Part shown: positions 1 to 7,079 of the stretch, piece by piece
Numbering within the stretch: position 1 is the first letter of the stretch
How the letters are laid out: every line of letters begins with the position of its first letter
Assembly: GCA_016125475.1 (NCBI GenBank)
Contig: WGLR01000006.1
Span: forward strand, 62,001 to 126,000
DNA: 64,000 nt
DNA from: Betaproteobacteria bacterium
GTDB lineage: Bacteria > Pseudomonadota > Gammaproteobacteria > Burkholderiales > Ga0077523
Direction: 5' to 3'
Program-made: the position numbers and the translations under genes
Notes under the pieces: generated by a model
What the model saw: the letters and a program-made list of their open reading frames with translations, nothing else
What the model was told of the DNA's origin: nothing
The model's database searches: none

Positions 1-114
1 AAGTACGTCCCGTCGATCCTCTACAAGGTGCGCATGGTCACGTTCGACACGAAGGACGTCATAAGCCAGACACCGCCGATCAGCGCCGAGGATTCGGCCG
101 CGCGGACGACCTGA
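1..114 (+). CDS. C-terminal end of a probable Pvc16/DUF4255-type CIS cap protein (partial)
   Basis: An open frame enters from the left edge and stops at TGA 112-114, leaving 37 residues that contain the segment SILYKVRMVTFDT. Pvc16/Afp16 proteins (DUF4255 family) cap the sheath and tube end of extracellular contractile injection systems, and in many such loci their gene lies just upstream of the sheath gene. The position here, 12 bases before the next gene and one gene before the sheath, fits that role. The assignment rests mainly on this context, because too little protein is visible for a domain call. The operon promoter must lie upstream of the window. Confidence 0.4.
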   Translation, partial: KYVPSILYKVRMVTFDTKDVISQTPPISAEDSAARTT

Positions 115-125
115 GGCGACCCGGC

Positions 126-962
126 ATGATCACCTATCGCCCGCTGCTTCGCGTCGACGTGCGGCACGAGTTCCACCGCGACGGCATCTGTCCGGCGTTG
201 TCGTTCATCCAGACGCCGGAAACCGCGCGGCTGATCGCCAGTCGCGGCATGGTGTTCCGCGCCACGACCGGCGGGTTCGCGATCTTCCGCCCCGACGACC
301 GGGATGCGGACGACGACCTCGTGTTCACGGTCGTGATGCAGGTCGCGGATCCGGCCTTCGCGAACTACACCGACCTCGACGGAGCCAGCTCCGGGGCCTG
401 GTATCTCTTCGATCGTGCCCGCGCCCCGAACGGCACGGACGACAGCGTTGCCCGGCTGCACGAGGAACCATGGGTCTCCGCGTCGGAGCGCATGGCGCCG
501 GACACCGGTCAGCTGCTCGCTTCGCTGACGGGGCGTGTGTGGGCGGTACCCCCGCTCGGCGTCGTGCGCGTGAGCGCGGGCGGGAACCCGGCACCTGCCG
601 CCGATTCGGGCGAGCGCTACGGGATCACGTTCAGGGCGCGGCGGACCCTCTGGAAGTACTACGTTCTCGGCGCACCGGCGTCCGGGGTTCCGCCGGCAAT
701 CAGTGATCCGGACGGCGTGATCGAGTTCGAGTCCACGGGGGCGGAAAGTCTGGCGGGCAACCGCGAGGCGATCACCCTGCGGTCGACGGCACCCATCGCC
801 CTTCAGGAGCGTCCCGCGCACCGCTTCCAGCTGCGCGTGAAGACGACCACGGGCGAACGCGTGCTCGTCAGGAGACTGGCGGTCGCCTCGCCGAACCACC
901 TCGGGAAAGACACCATCGACGGACACGAAGTGACGGTCTCCGAGATCTACATCAACCTCTAG
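126..962 (+). CDS. Conserved-looking CIS-locus protein of unknown function
   Basis: This 278-residue protein has no signal peptide and no membrane segment. It is rich in beta-type sequence, with alternating hydrophobic and charged stretches, and ends in the segment EVTVSEIYINL. The ATG at 126 has a GAGG ribosome site about nine bases upstream, in the sequence that also contains the end of the preceding gene. It lies 19 bases ahead of the sheath gene, inside the structural operon, so a virion-associated role such as cap, collar or assembly factor is possible. I recognise no family. The gene has no evident counterpart between Afp16 and the sheath genes in the textbook PVC/AFP order. Confidence 0.75.
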   Translation: MITYRPLLRVDVRHEFHRDGICPALSFIQTPETARLIASRGMVFRATTGGFAIFRPDDRDADDDLVFTVVMQVADPAFANYTDLDGASSGAWYLFDRARAPNGTDDSVARLHEEPWVSASERMAPDTGQLLASLTGRVWAVPPLGVVRVSAGGNPAPAADSGERYGITFRARRTLWKYYVLGAPASGVPPAISDPDGVIEFESTGAESLAGNREAITLRSTAPIALQERPAHRFQLRVKTTTGERVLVRRLAVASPNHLGKDTIDGHEVTVSEIYINL

Positions 963-981
963 CCACAGAAGGAAACCCACC

Positions 982-2541
982 ATGGGCAACATGAAGACAC
1001 CTGGCGTCTACATCGTCGAGAAGAATGCCTTCCCGAATTCCGTGGTCGAGGTCGCGACCGCGGTCCCGGCATTCATCGGCTACACGGAAAAGGCGGAGAA
1101 CCGCGGGAACTCGCTCACGAACCGGCCGTGGAGGATCACGTCCATGGCGGAGTTCCACCAGTATTTCGGCTTCGGGCCGACCGCCGACTACGTGCGCTTC
1201 AGTCTCAAGAAAGTCGACGGCGAACTGCCGGCCCCCGCGGAAGGCACCCCGCTCGCACGACGGGATGCGGCGCCGCTCACCGTGAGGAAGACGAATTACC
1301 TCCTCGCACAGACGCAGGGCTTCTACCTGCTCTACGACTGCATGCTCCATTTCTTCCAGAACGGCGGCGGACCCTGCTACATCGTGTCGGTGGGAAGCTA
1401 CAGCGCGGACGCCGGCATCCAGATCGAGGCGGACAGGCTCACGAAGGGCATCGAGGAACTCGCCAAGGAACAGGAGCCCACGATGGTCGTCGTGCCGGAG
1501 GCCGTGCTGCTCAAGAAGGCCGACTGCGACAGCGTGCAGCAGGCTGCGCTCATGCACTGCGGCCAGGTCATGAAGAACCGCATCGCGATCCTCGACATCT
1601 GGGAAGGCTACGAGGAACGCAGCGTCGATCCGGACTGCGTCGGCGCGTTCCGGGATTCCATCGGCATCAACAACCTCGGATTCGGCACGGCCTACTATCC
1701 GTGGGTCAACACGACGATCGTCCAGGACCAGGATCTCAGGTACACGAACATCGACGCGGACAGTCAGGACACGCTGATCCAGTGCATCAAGGACGAACTC
1801 GGCGCACTGGGGATCGCGCCCGCGAAGCTCGCGCAGCAGTCCGCCGAGGTCGACAAGATCAAGACCGTCAAGGACGATGCCGAAGTCGCCCTGCTCGCGA
1901 AGAGCCTCACGACGATGAGCCCGTTCTTCAACAGCATCATGGGCGAGATGCGGAAGCGGCTGAACGTGCTCCCGCCGGGTGCGGCCATGGCCGGGATCTA
2001 CACGATGGTCGACAACGCGCGCGGCGTCTGGAAGGCCCCTGCGAACGTGAGCCTGAACAGCGTCGTCTCGCCGACCGTGCCGATCTCGCACGAGCAGCAG
2101 GAAGACCTGAACGTGACGCCGCAGGGCAAGTCCGTCAACGCCATCCGGGCGTTCATCGGCGAGGGCACCCTCGTGTGGGGCGCGCGCACGCTGGACGGCA
2201 ACAGTCTGGACTGGCGGTACGTGAACGTGCGTCGCACGATGATCATGCTGGAAGAGTCCATCCGGCTCGCGGCGAAGGCGATGGTTTTCGAGCCGAACGT
2301 CGCGAACACCTGGATCACCATGAAAAGCATGATCAGCAACTTCCTCACGGGCATCTGGAAGCGGGGCGGGCTCGCGGGAGCCGTGCCCGAAGATGCGTTC
2401 AGCGTGCACGTCGGGCTGGGCGAGACGATGACTCCCGAGGACATCCTCGAGGGGATCCTGCGGGTCACCGTGCTCGTCGCGATCAGCCGACCGGCCGAAT
2501 TCATCGAGATCACGTTCCAGCAGCAGATGCAGAAATCCTGA
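982..2541 (+). CDS. Contractile tail sheath protein
   Basis: This 519-residue sheath subunit polymerises around the inner tube and contracts to drive it through a target membrane. The N-terminus (TPGVYIVE at residues 5-12, then a segment ending AVPAFIGYT) is the hallmark of phage-tail and CIS sheath proteins. The C-terminus (LVAISRPAEFIEITFQQQM) carries the strand-forming end typical of the conserved sheath domain, which interlocks neighbouring subunits. Length matches single-domain sheaths of about 450-520 residues. The ATG at 982 is preceded by GAAGGA. Only one sheath gene is present, unlike AFP and PVC, which carry several paralogues. Tube genes follow after a short hairpin-containing gap. 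Confidence 0.96.
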   Translation: MGNMKTPGVYIVEKNAFPNSVVEVATAVPAFIGYTEKAENRGNSLTNRPWRITSMAEFHQYFGFGPTADYVRFSLKKVDGELPAPAEGTPLARRDAAPLTVRKTNYLLAQTQGFYLLYDCMLHFFQNGGGPCYIVSVGSYSADAGIQIEADRLTKGIEELAKEQEPTMVVVPEAVLLKKADCDSVQQAALMHCGQVMKNRIAILDIWEGYEERSVDPDCVGAFRDSIGINNLGFGTAYYPWVNTTIVQDQDLRYTNIDADSQDTLIQCIKDELGALGIAPAKLAQQSAEVDKIKTVKDDAEVALLAKSLTTMSPFFNSIMGEMRKRLNVLPPGAAMAGIYTMVDNARGVWKAPANVSLNSVVSPTVPISHEQQEDLNVTPQGKSVNAIRAFIGEGTLVWGARTLDGNSLDWRYVNVRRTMIMLEESIRLAAKAMVFEPNVANTWITMKSMISNFLTGIWKRGGLAGAVPEDAFSVHVGLGETMTPEDILEGILRVTVLVAISRPAEFIEITFQQQMQKS

Positions 2542-2558
2542 GCGAGACGTTCGTCACG

Positions 2559-2595
2559 CGCCGGTGCGCGCGGCGGGCGGATCCGGCGATTTTTT
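2559..2595 (+). terminator. Possible intra-operon attenuating hairpin between sheath and tube genes
   Basis: CGCCGG at 2559-2564 can pair with CCGGCG at 2583-2588 around an 18-base GC-rich loop, and six T residues follow at 2590-2595. This resembles a weak rho-independent terminator. It lies 20 bases before the tube start codon and could adjust sheath versus tube transcript levels or mark an RNA processing site. The stem is only six base pairs, so the signal is tentative. Confidence 0.35.
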
Positions 2596-2614
2596 CAATT
2601 CGTGGAGGTGAATC

Positions 2615-3073
2615 ATGGCAGACGACGGGTCGGCACAATCCGGGACCGTATGGCCCATTCCCAAATTCCGCTTCGAGGTGAAGTGGGACTCGGCGGTGAT
2701 GTCGTTCCAGGAAGTTTCCGGACTGGACGTGGAGGCACAGCCGATCGAATACCGTCACGGCGACAGTCCGGCGTTCTCGACGATCAAGATGCCGGGCATC
2801 AAGAAGTACGGCAACGTGACCATGAAGAAGGGGGTGTTCGCGAAGGACAACAAGTTCTGGGACTGGTTCAACCAGATCAAGATGAACACCATCAAGCGCA
2901 TTCCGATCACGATCAGCCTGCTGGACGAATCGGGCGCACCGACGATGGTCTGGAGTCTCACGAACGCGTGGCCCACGAAGATCACGGGGACCGACCTCAA
3001 GTCCGACGGCAACGAGGTCGCGGTCGAGTCCATCGAGATCGCGCACGAAGGGCTCACGATCGCGAACGGCTGA
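2615..3073 (+). CDS. CIS inner tube protein 1 (gp19/Hcp-like)
   Basis: This 152-residue protein belongs to the T4 gp19-like tail tube family, whose hexameric rings stack to form the inner tube. The core contains FRFEVKW, the FQEVSGLDVE segment and IEYRHGD, all typical of this fold, and it ends with a paired beta-strand region around VAVESIEIAHEG. The ATG at 2615 is chosen because it follows an unusually strong ribosome site, GGAGGTGA at 2604-2611, as expected for a protein needed in many copies. The stop overlaps the start of a second tube gene (TGATG at 3071-3075), so the two are translationally coupled. Confidence 0.95.
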   Translation: MADDGSAQSGTVWPIPKFRFEVKWDSAVMSFQEVSGLDVEAQPIEYRHGDSPAFSTIKMPGIKKYGNVTMKKGVFAKDNKFWDWFNQIKMNTIKRIPITISLLDESGAPTMVWSLTNAWPTKITGTDLKSDGNEVAVESIEIAHEGLTIANG

Positions 3074-3519
3074 TGGTCACGTACCCGCCTTCGGCGTTCC
3101 ACTTCCGGGTGAGCTTCGCCGGGATCAGGACGTCCGAAGACGCCTCGTTCCAGGAGGTGAGCGGCATCGGCACCAAGATCGAGACCGAGGAGGTGCGCGA
3201 AGGCGGCGAGAACGCCTTCGTCCACATGCTCCCGAAGAAGGTGACGCACACGAACCTCGTCCTGAAGCGGGGCATCGCGTCCATCGACTCGGAACTCGTG
3301 ACCTGGTGCCAGGACACCGCGGTCGGCGGGTTGTTCGACATCAGGCCGAAGCTCGTGCACGTGCACCTGCTGGACGCGAAACAGACGACGCTGCACGGGT
3401 GGACGTTCGCGAACGCGTACCCCGTGCGCTGGGAACTCGGGGCGTTCAACTCGCAGGAGAACAAGGTGGCGGTCGAGACCATCGAACTCGCCTACGCCTA
3501 CTGGATGCGGGAGATCTAG
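3073..3519 (+). CDS. CIS inner tube protein 2 (baseplate-proximal tube or tube initiator)
   Basis: This second gp19-family protein has 148 residues. FHFRVSFAG and the FQEVSGIGTKIETEE segment match the first tube protein, but the overall sequence has diverged, with a shorter N-terminus and the ending AYAYWMREI. In PVC/AFP-type particles one tube paralogue forms the long tube while another (Pvc5/Afp5-like) forms the first ring on the hub. Its position next to the DUF5908 and LysM genes favours the initiator role, which is inference. The start ATG overlaps the previous stop codon. Confidence 0.92.
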   Translation: MVTYPPSAFHFRVSFAGIRTSEDASFQEVSGIGTKIETEEVREGGENAFVHMLPKKVTHTNLVLKRGIASIDSELVTWCQDTAVGGLFDIRPKLVHVHLLDAKQTTLHGWTFANAYPVRWELGAFNSQENKVAVETIELAYAYWMREI

Positions 3520-3525
3520 GGGATC

Positions 3526-3702
3526 ATGACCATAGAAGTGAGGCAGATGCTCATACGTTCGACCGTGGGCGGAGAAGCCGATGCCGGCGCGTCCTACGAA
3601 CGGCGGCTCTCCGCGGACGAGATCGCCCGTCTCAAGGAGGAGGTGATCGCGGAATGCCGGGAATGGCTGGACGAGAAGCTGCGTGAAGCACGGGAGCGAT
3701 GA
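3526..3702 (+). CDS. Small DUF5908-like CIS protein (Pvc6/Afp6 position)
   Basis: This gene encodes 58 residues. The start MTIEVRQMLIRSTV and a charged, helical C-terminal half (residues 30-58, rich in E, K and R) resemble DUF5908 proteins, which are very short and sit between tube and LysM genes in many CIS loci. The length equals that of Afp6/Pvc6 proteins, about 57 residues. The function of that family is not settled. A baseplate-associated or chaperone role is plausible. The start follows TAGGGGATC six bases after the tube stop, and the stop lies three bases before the LysM gene. Confidence 0.8.
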   Translation: MTIEVRQMLIRSTVGGEADAGASYERRLSADEIARLKEEVIAECREWLDEKLREARER

Positions 3703-3705
3703 CCC

Positions 3706-4392
3706 ATGTCGGATACGAAGACGCGGCTCACGCTCACGCGCTACAACGTCACCCCCAGCGGGACCGTCAGCATCGACCGGTCGAAGACGTTCACCGTGAT
3801 GCTGAATCCCGCGGAGTTCACGCACGACTACACGATTTCGTACAACACCCGGAAGACGCTCGGGCAGGTCGGGTCGGACACGAAGTTCAGCGCGGTCAAC
3901 CCCGACAAGATCCGCTTCTCGATCCTCCTCGACGGCACCGGCGCCGTGCTTGCCACGAACCCCGGTGCGCCGCCGAAGGACGTCAAGACGCAGCTCGCGA
4001 ACCTGCGCAGCATCGTCTACGACTACGTCGGCACGCGCCACGAGCCCAGCCATGTCCGCGTGCTCTGGGGAACGCTGATCTTCTTCGGGCGACTGGAGGG
4101 GATGTCGACGCAGTACACGCTGTTCAAGCCGAGCGGCGACCCCCTGCGGGCGAAGGTCGACATGCGGTTCGTGGGCTCGATGAGCAAGAGCGAGGAACAG
4201 CTGGTCGCGAACAAGTCCTCGCCGGACCTCACGCACCGCATTCTCGTGAAGGACGGTGACACGCTGCCCCTGCTCTGCGACGCGATCTACGGGGATGCGT
4301 CCTATTACCCGGAGGTGGCCCGGTTCAATGGCCTCGTTAATTTCCGTGACCTGCGACCGGGGCAGCAACTGCAGTTCCCGCCGCTCGAATGA
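3706..4392 (+). CDS. LysM-domain CIS tail hub protein (Pvc7/Afp7-like)
   Basis: This 228-residue protein has an N-terminal CIS tube-adaptor domain: residues 24-45 hold VMLNPAEFTHDYTISYNT, typical of the T4 gp53/gp54-like or Pvc7 group, followed by the KIRFSILLDGTGA segment. The C-terminal LysM-like domain at about residues 176-226 has the pattern LVKDGDTLPLLC, then YYPEVARFNGL and LRPGQQLQFPP. In related particles this protein joins the tube to the VgrG-like spike at the baseplate centre. The LysM domain there is structural rather than a cell-wall-targeting domain. The start ATG follows the DUF5908 stop by three bases. Confidence 0.9.
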   Translation: MSDTKTRLTLTRYNVTPSGTVSIDRSKTFTVMLNPAEFTHDYTISYNTRKTLGQVGSDTKFSAVNPDKIRFSILLDGTGAVLATNPGAPPKDVKTQLANLRSIVYDYVGTRHEPSHVRVLWGTLIFFGRLEGMSTQYTLFKPSGDPLRAKVDMRFVGSMSKSEEQLVANKSSPDLTHRILVKDGDTLPLLCDAIYGDASYYPEVARFNGLVNFRDLRPGQQLQFPPLE

Positions 4393-4457
4393 GGGAGCCG
4401 ACGATGCGAGACAAGTCCTCGTCTGGTCCGTCCTGTCGCCCCGTCGCCGTCGGGCGA

Positions 4458-4479
4458 CCGGACACGGGACCCGTGCCGG
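4458..4479 (+). other. RNA hairpin immediately upstream of the spike gene ribosome site
   Basis: CCGG, a bulged A, then CACGG at 4458-4467 pairs with CCGTG and CCGG at 4471-4479, giving a nine-pair stem with a three-base loop. The GGAG ribosome site of the spike gene begins only a few bases downstream. The hairpin lies in the only sizeable gap (101 bases) of the structural operon. It could lower spike translation, since only one spike trimer is needed per particle. This is inference. Confidence 0.4.
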
Positions 4480-4493
4480 ACCGGAGCTGACCG

Positions 4494-6281
4494 ATGGCCG
4501 ACTCGCCTGTCACGAATTCGGACGGGGTGGTACGCGTGAGCATCCGCAGTGGCGGGCAGCCCATCCCGGCAACGATCCAGCCGATCGAACTCGCGGTGCA
4601 TCGACAGGTGAACGCGATTCCCTCGGCGCGTCTGGTCGTTCTCGACGGTGACATGCCGAGCGGGAAGTTCGAGGTCAGCGACGGTCCGCTGTTCCAGCCC
4701 GGGGCCGAGATCGAGATCCTGGCCGGATACGGCGACAGCGAGGAGACGATCTTCAAGGGTGTGGTCGTGCGTCACGGCGTGAAGATCACGGAAGACAACG
4801 ACTCCCGCCTCGTCGTCGAGTGTCGGGACAAGGCCGTGAAGATGACCGTGGGACGCAGGAACGCCAATTTCGTCGACAGCACGGACAGCGACCTGATCGC
4901 GAAGCTCGTCGGCAATCACGGCCTCACCGCGAAGATCGACGCGACGCCCACGCAGCACGCGGAACTCGTGCAGTACGGCAGCACCGACTGGGACTTCGTG
5001 ATCTCCCGGGCGGAAGTGAACGGTTTCATCGTGATCGTGGAGGACGCCACGGTCAGTGCGCAGGCGCCGAAGACGGGCGCGGCGCCCGTGCTCACGGTCA
5101 CCTACGGCACGGACCTCATGGAGTTTCACGCGGACATCGACGCCCGCACGCAGTTCACTACCGTGAAGACGAGTTCGTGGAACGCCGCGACACAGACGGT
5201 CCTGACCCAGAGCGGGGGTCCCGAGACGCTCAATTCGCAGGGCAACCTGGATTCGTCGACTCTGGCCGGGGTCATCGGCCTGGCGAGTTACGACATCCGC
5301 ACGGCGGCGGCCCTCGAGGCGAACGAACTGAAGGACTGGGCCCAGGCACAGCAGGTGAAGTCCGGCCTCGCCCGCGTGCGCGGACGCATGACCTTCCAGG
5401 GCTCCGCGAAGGCGAGAGTGGGCGGGATGATCGAGGTCCAGGGAGTCGGGGAACGGTTCAACGGCAATGCGTTCGTGACCGCCGTGCACCACGCGATCCG
5501 GGACGGGAACTGGGTGACGGAGGTCGACTTCGGTGCGTCACCGGAGTGGTTCGTCGAGAAGCACGACGTGAGTCTGCCGGCGACGTCCGGCTGGATCCCG
5601 GCAGTGAGCGGCCTGCAGGTGGGCGTCGTGAAGAAGCTCGACGAAGACCCCGGCGGGGAGCACCGCGTGCAGGTCTCGGTGCCGGTGATGGAGGCGGAGA
5701 CCGATGGCGTCTGGGCACGACTCATGACCTTCTATGCCTCGAACGGTTTCGGCACGTTCTTCGTTCCGGAGGTCGGCGACGAGGTCGTCCTGGGATTCTT
5801 CAACGACGAACCGTCGTCGCCCGTCATTCTGGGGAGTCTCTACAGCAGCAAGAACGTTCCCCCCTACGCCCTCTCGGCCGGGAACGACACCAAGGCCGTC
5901 GTCACACGGTGCAAGGCGAAGGTCGAGTTCGACGACGCGAAGAAGATCATCACGGTCCGGACGCCCGCGGGGAACAGCATCGTGCTGAGCGATGACGGCA
6001 AGTCCATCGCCATCCAGGACCAGAACGACAACCAGGTCACCCTGAACGAGGGGGGGATCTCGATCTCCAGCCCGAAGGACGTCGAGATCACGGCGAAGGG
6101 AAAGATCACGCTGAGCGCGGTGGGCGCGGTGACGATCGAGTCGAAGGCGGACGTGCAGAGCAAGGGGCTCAACGTCAGCTGCGAGGCGCAGGTGGGCTTC
6201 ACGGGGAAGGGCTCGGCCACTGCGGAGCTTTCCGCATCGGGCACGACCACAGTGAAGGGTGCGATGGTCATGATCAACTGA
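4494..6281 (+). CDS. VgrG-like CIS spike protein (Pvc8/Afp8-like)
   Basis: This 595-residue protein matches the fused gp27/gp5 organisation of VgrG-type spikes. Residues 1-350 form the hub (gp27-like) region, with ELAVHRQVNAIPSARLVVLDG near the start and the Phage_GPD-type segment AVHHAIRDGNWVTEVDFG. Residues 365-460 form the OB-fold base domain, containing RVQVSVPVM, the DGVWARLMTFYAS segment and FVPEVGDEVVLGFFNDEP, the classic VgrG signature. Residues 480-595 form a repetitive beta-helix needle (ITAKGKITLSAVGAVTIES). No extra effector domain follows the needle. It caps the tube and sits under the PAAR tip encoded next. Confidence 0.95.
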   Translation: MADSPVTNSDGVVRVSIRSGGQPIPATIQPIELAVHRQVNAIPSARLVVLDGDMPSGKFEVSDGPLFQPGAEIEILAGYGDSEETIFKGVVVRHGVKITEDNDSRLVVECRDKAVKMTVGRRNANFVDSTDSDLIAKLVGNHGLTAKIDATPTQHAELVQYGSTDWDFVISRAEVNGFIVIVEDATVSAQAPKTGAAPVLTVTYGTDLMEFHADIDARTQFTTVKTSSWNAATQTVLTQSGGPETLNSQGNLDSSTLAGVIGLASYDIRTAAALEANELKDWAQAQQVKSGLARVRGRMTFQGSAKARVGGMIEVQGVGERFNGNAFVTAVHHAIRDGNWVTEVDFGASPEWFVEKHDVSLPATSGWIPAVSGLQVGVVKKLDEDPGGEHRVQVSVPVMEAETDGVWARLMTFYASNGFGTFFVPEVGDEVVLGFFNDEPSSPVILGSLYSSKNVPPYALSAGNDTKAVVTRCKAKVEFDDAKKIITVRTPAGNSIVLSDDGKSIAIQDQNDNQVTLNEGGISISSPKDVEITAKGKITLSAVGAVTIESKADVQSKGLNVSCEAQVGFTGKGSATAELSASGTTTVKGAMVMIN

Positions 6282-6294
6282 TACGGAGGACGAC

Positions 6295-6594
6295 TTGCCA
6301 CCTGCCGCTCGTCTTACGGACATGCATGCCTGCCCGATGCAGACACCGGGCCTGCCACCGGTGCCGCACGTCGGGGGACCCGTCGTGGGACCTGGGGTGC
6401 CGACGGTCCTGATCGGGTCGCTGCCCGCCGCGGTCGTGGGGGACAGTGCCGTGTGCGTGGGGCCGCCCGACACGATCGCGAAGGGATCGACGACGGTCAT
6501 GATCGGGGGCAAGCCCGCCGCGAGGATCGGCGACACCACGGCCCATGGAGGAAGCATCGTGCTGGGGCTGCCGACCGTGATGATCGGCGGCTAG
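6295..6594 (+). CDS. PAAR-domain spike tip protein (TTG start)
   Basis: This 99-residue PAAR-repeat protein forms the sharp tip on the VgrG-like needle. It has the expected glycine- and proline-rich repeats (HACPMQTPG, LPAAVVGDSAVC, KPAARIGDTTAHGG) and the conserved His and Cys positions (H10, C12, C43 and H82) that bind a metal in PAAR tips. The start codon is TTG at 6295, four bases after GGAGGA at 6285-6290. The alternative ATG at 6322 would remove the first nine residues. The locus places PAAR before gp25, the reverse of the AFP order (afp9 gp25, afp10 PAAR). Confidence 0.93.
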   Translation: MPPAARLTDMHACPMQTPGLPPVPHVGGPVVGPGVPTVLIGSLPAAVVGDSAVCVGPPDTIAKGSTTVMIGGKPAARIGDTTAHGGSIVLGLPTVMIGG

Positions 6595-6624
6595 CGGTCC
6601 CGGCGGAGGCGAGAGGAAAGGACG

Positions 6625-7053
6625 ATGGCTGACCGGACATTTCTGGGTACCGGCTGGAGCTTTCCACCGGCATTCGATCCCCGCACCCGGGGCGCGGTGA
6701 TGGTGTCCCAGGACGAGGACGTCGCGCAGAGTCTGCGCATCCTGCTCTCGACCGTGCCGGGGGAACGCGTCATGCATCCCGCGTTCGGTTGCGGGCTCAA
6801 CAGGATGGTGTTCGAACAGATCACGGAAGCCATGCTCACGGAACTGCGCGATCTCATCCGCCGCGCGATCCTGTTCTTCGAGCCGCGCGTCACGCTCGAG
6901 GAGGTCGACGTCTCGGCCGACCGCGCCGTCGACGGCATTCTCGACATACGCATCGACTACACGATCCGGTCGACGAACACGCGAACGAACCTCGTCTATC
7001 CCCTCTACCTGTTCGAGGGGAATCAGGCCGTCCCGGCGCGTACGCCGACCTGA
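6625..7053 (+). CDS. gp25/GPW-like baseplate wedge protein (Pvc9/Afp9-like)
   Basis: This 142-residue protein shows the gp25-like lysozyme-fold family pattern: SFPPAFDPRTRGAVMVSQDEDVAQSLRILLSTVPGER is spread over residues 12-48, followed by RVMHPAFGCGLN and a long amphipathic helix. In phage and CIS baseplates gp25 contacts both the wedge and the first sheath ring, starting sheath assembly. Its length is typical for the family. A GAGGAAAGGA ribosome site precedes the ATG at 6625. It is followed after 26 bases by the large J-like baseplate gene. Confidence 0.94.
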   Translation: MADRTFLGTGWSFPPAFDPRTRGAVMVSQDEDVAQSLRILLSTVPGERVMHPAFGCGLNRMVFEQITEAMLTELRDLIRRAILFFEPRVTLEEVDVSADRAVDGILDIRIDYTIRSTNTRTNLVYPLYLFEGNQAVPARTPT

Positions 7054-7079
7054 CGCGCGCGCACCCGGAAGAGCGGACC

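Noticed and set aside
1128-2681. Long open frames opposite or overlapping the sheath gene
   Set aside because: Their products are Arg/Gly/Pro-rich, as expected for alternative frames in high-GC DNA, and the sheath frame carries clear family motifs.
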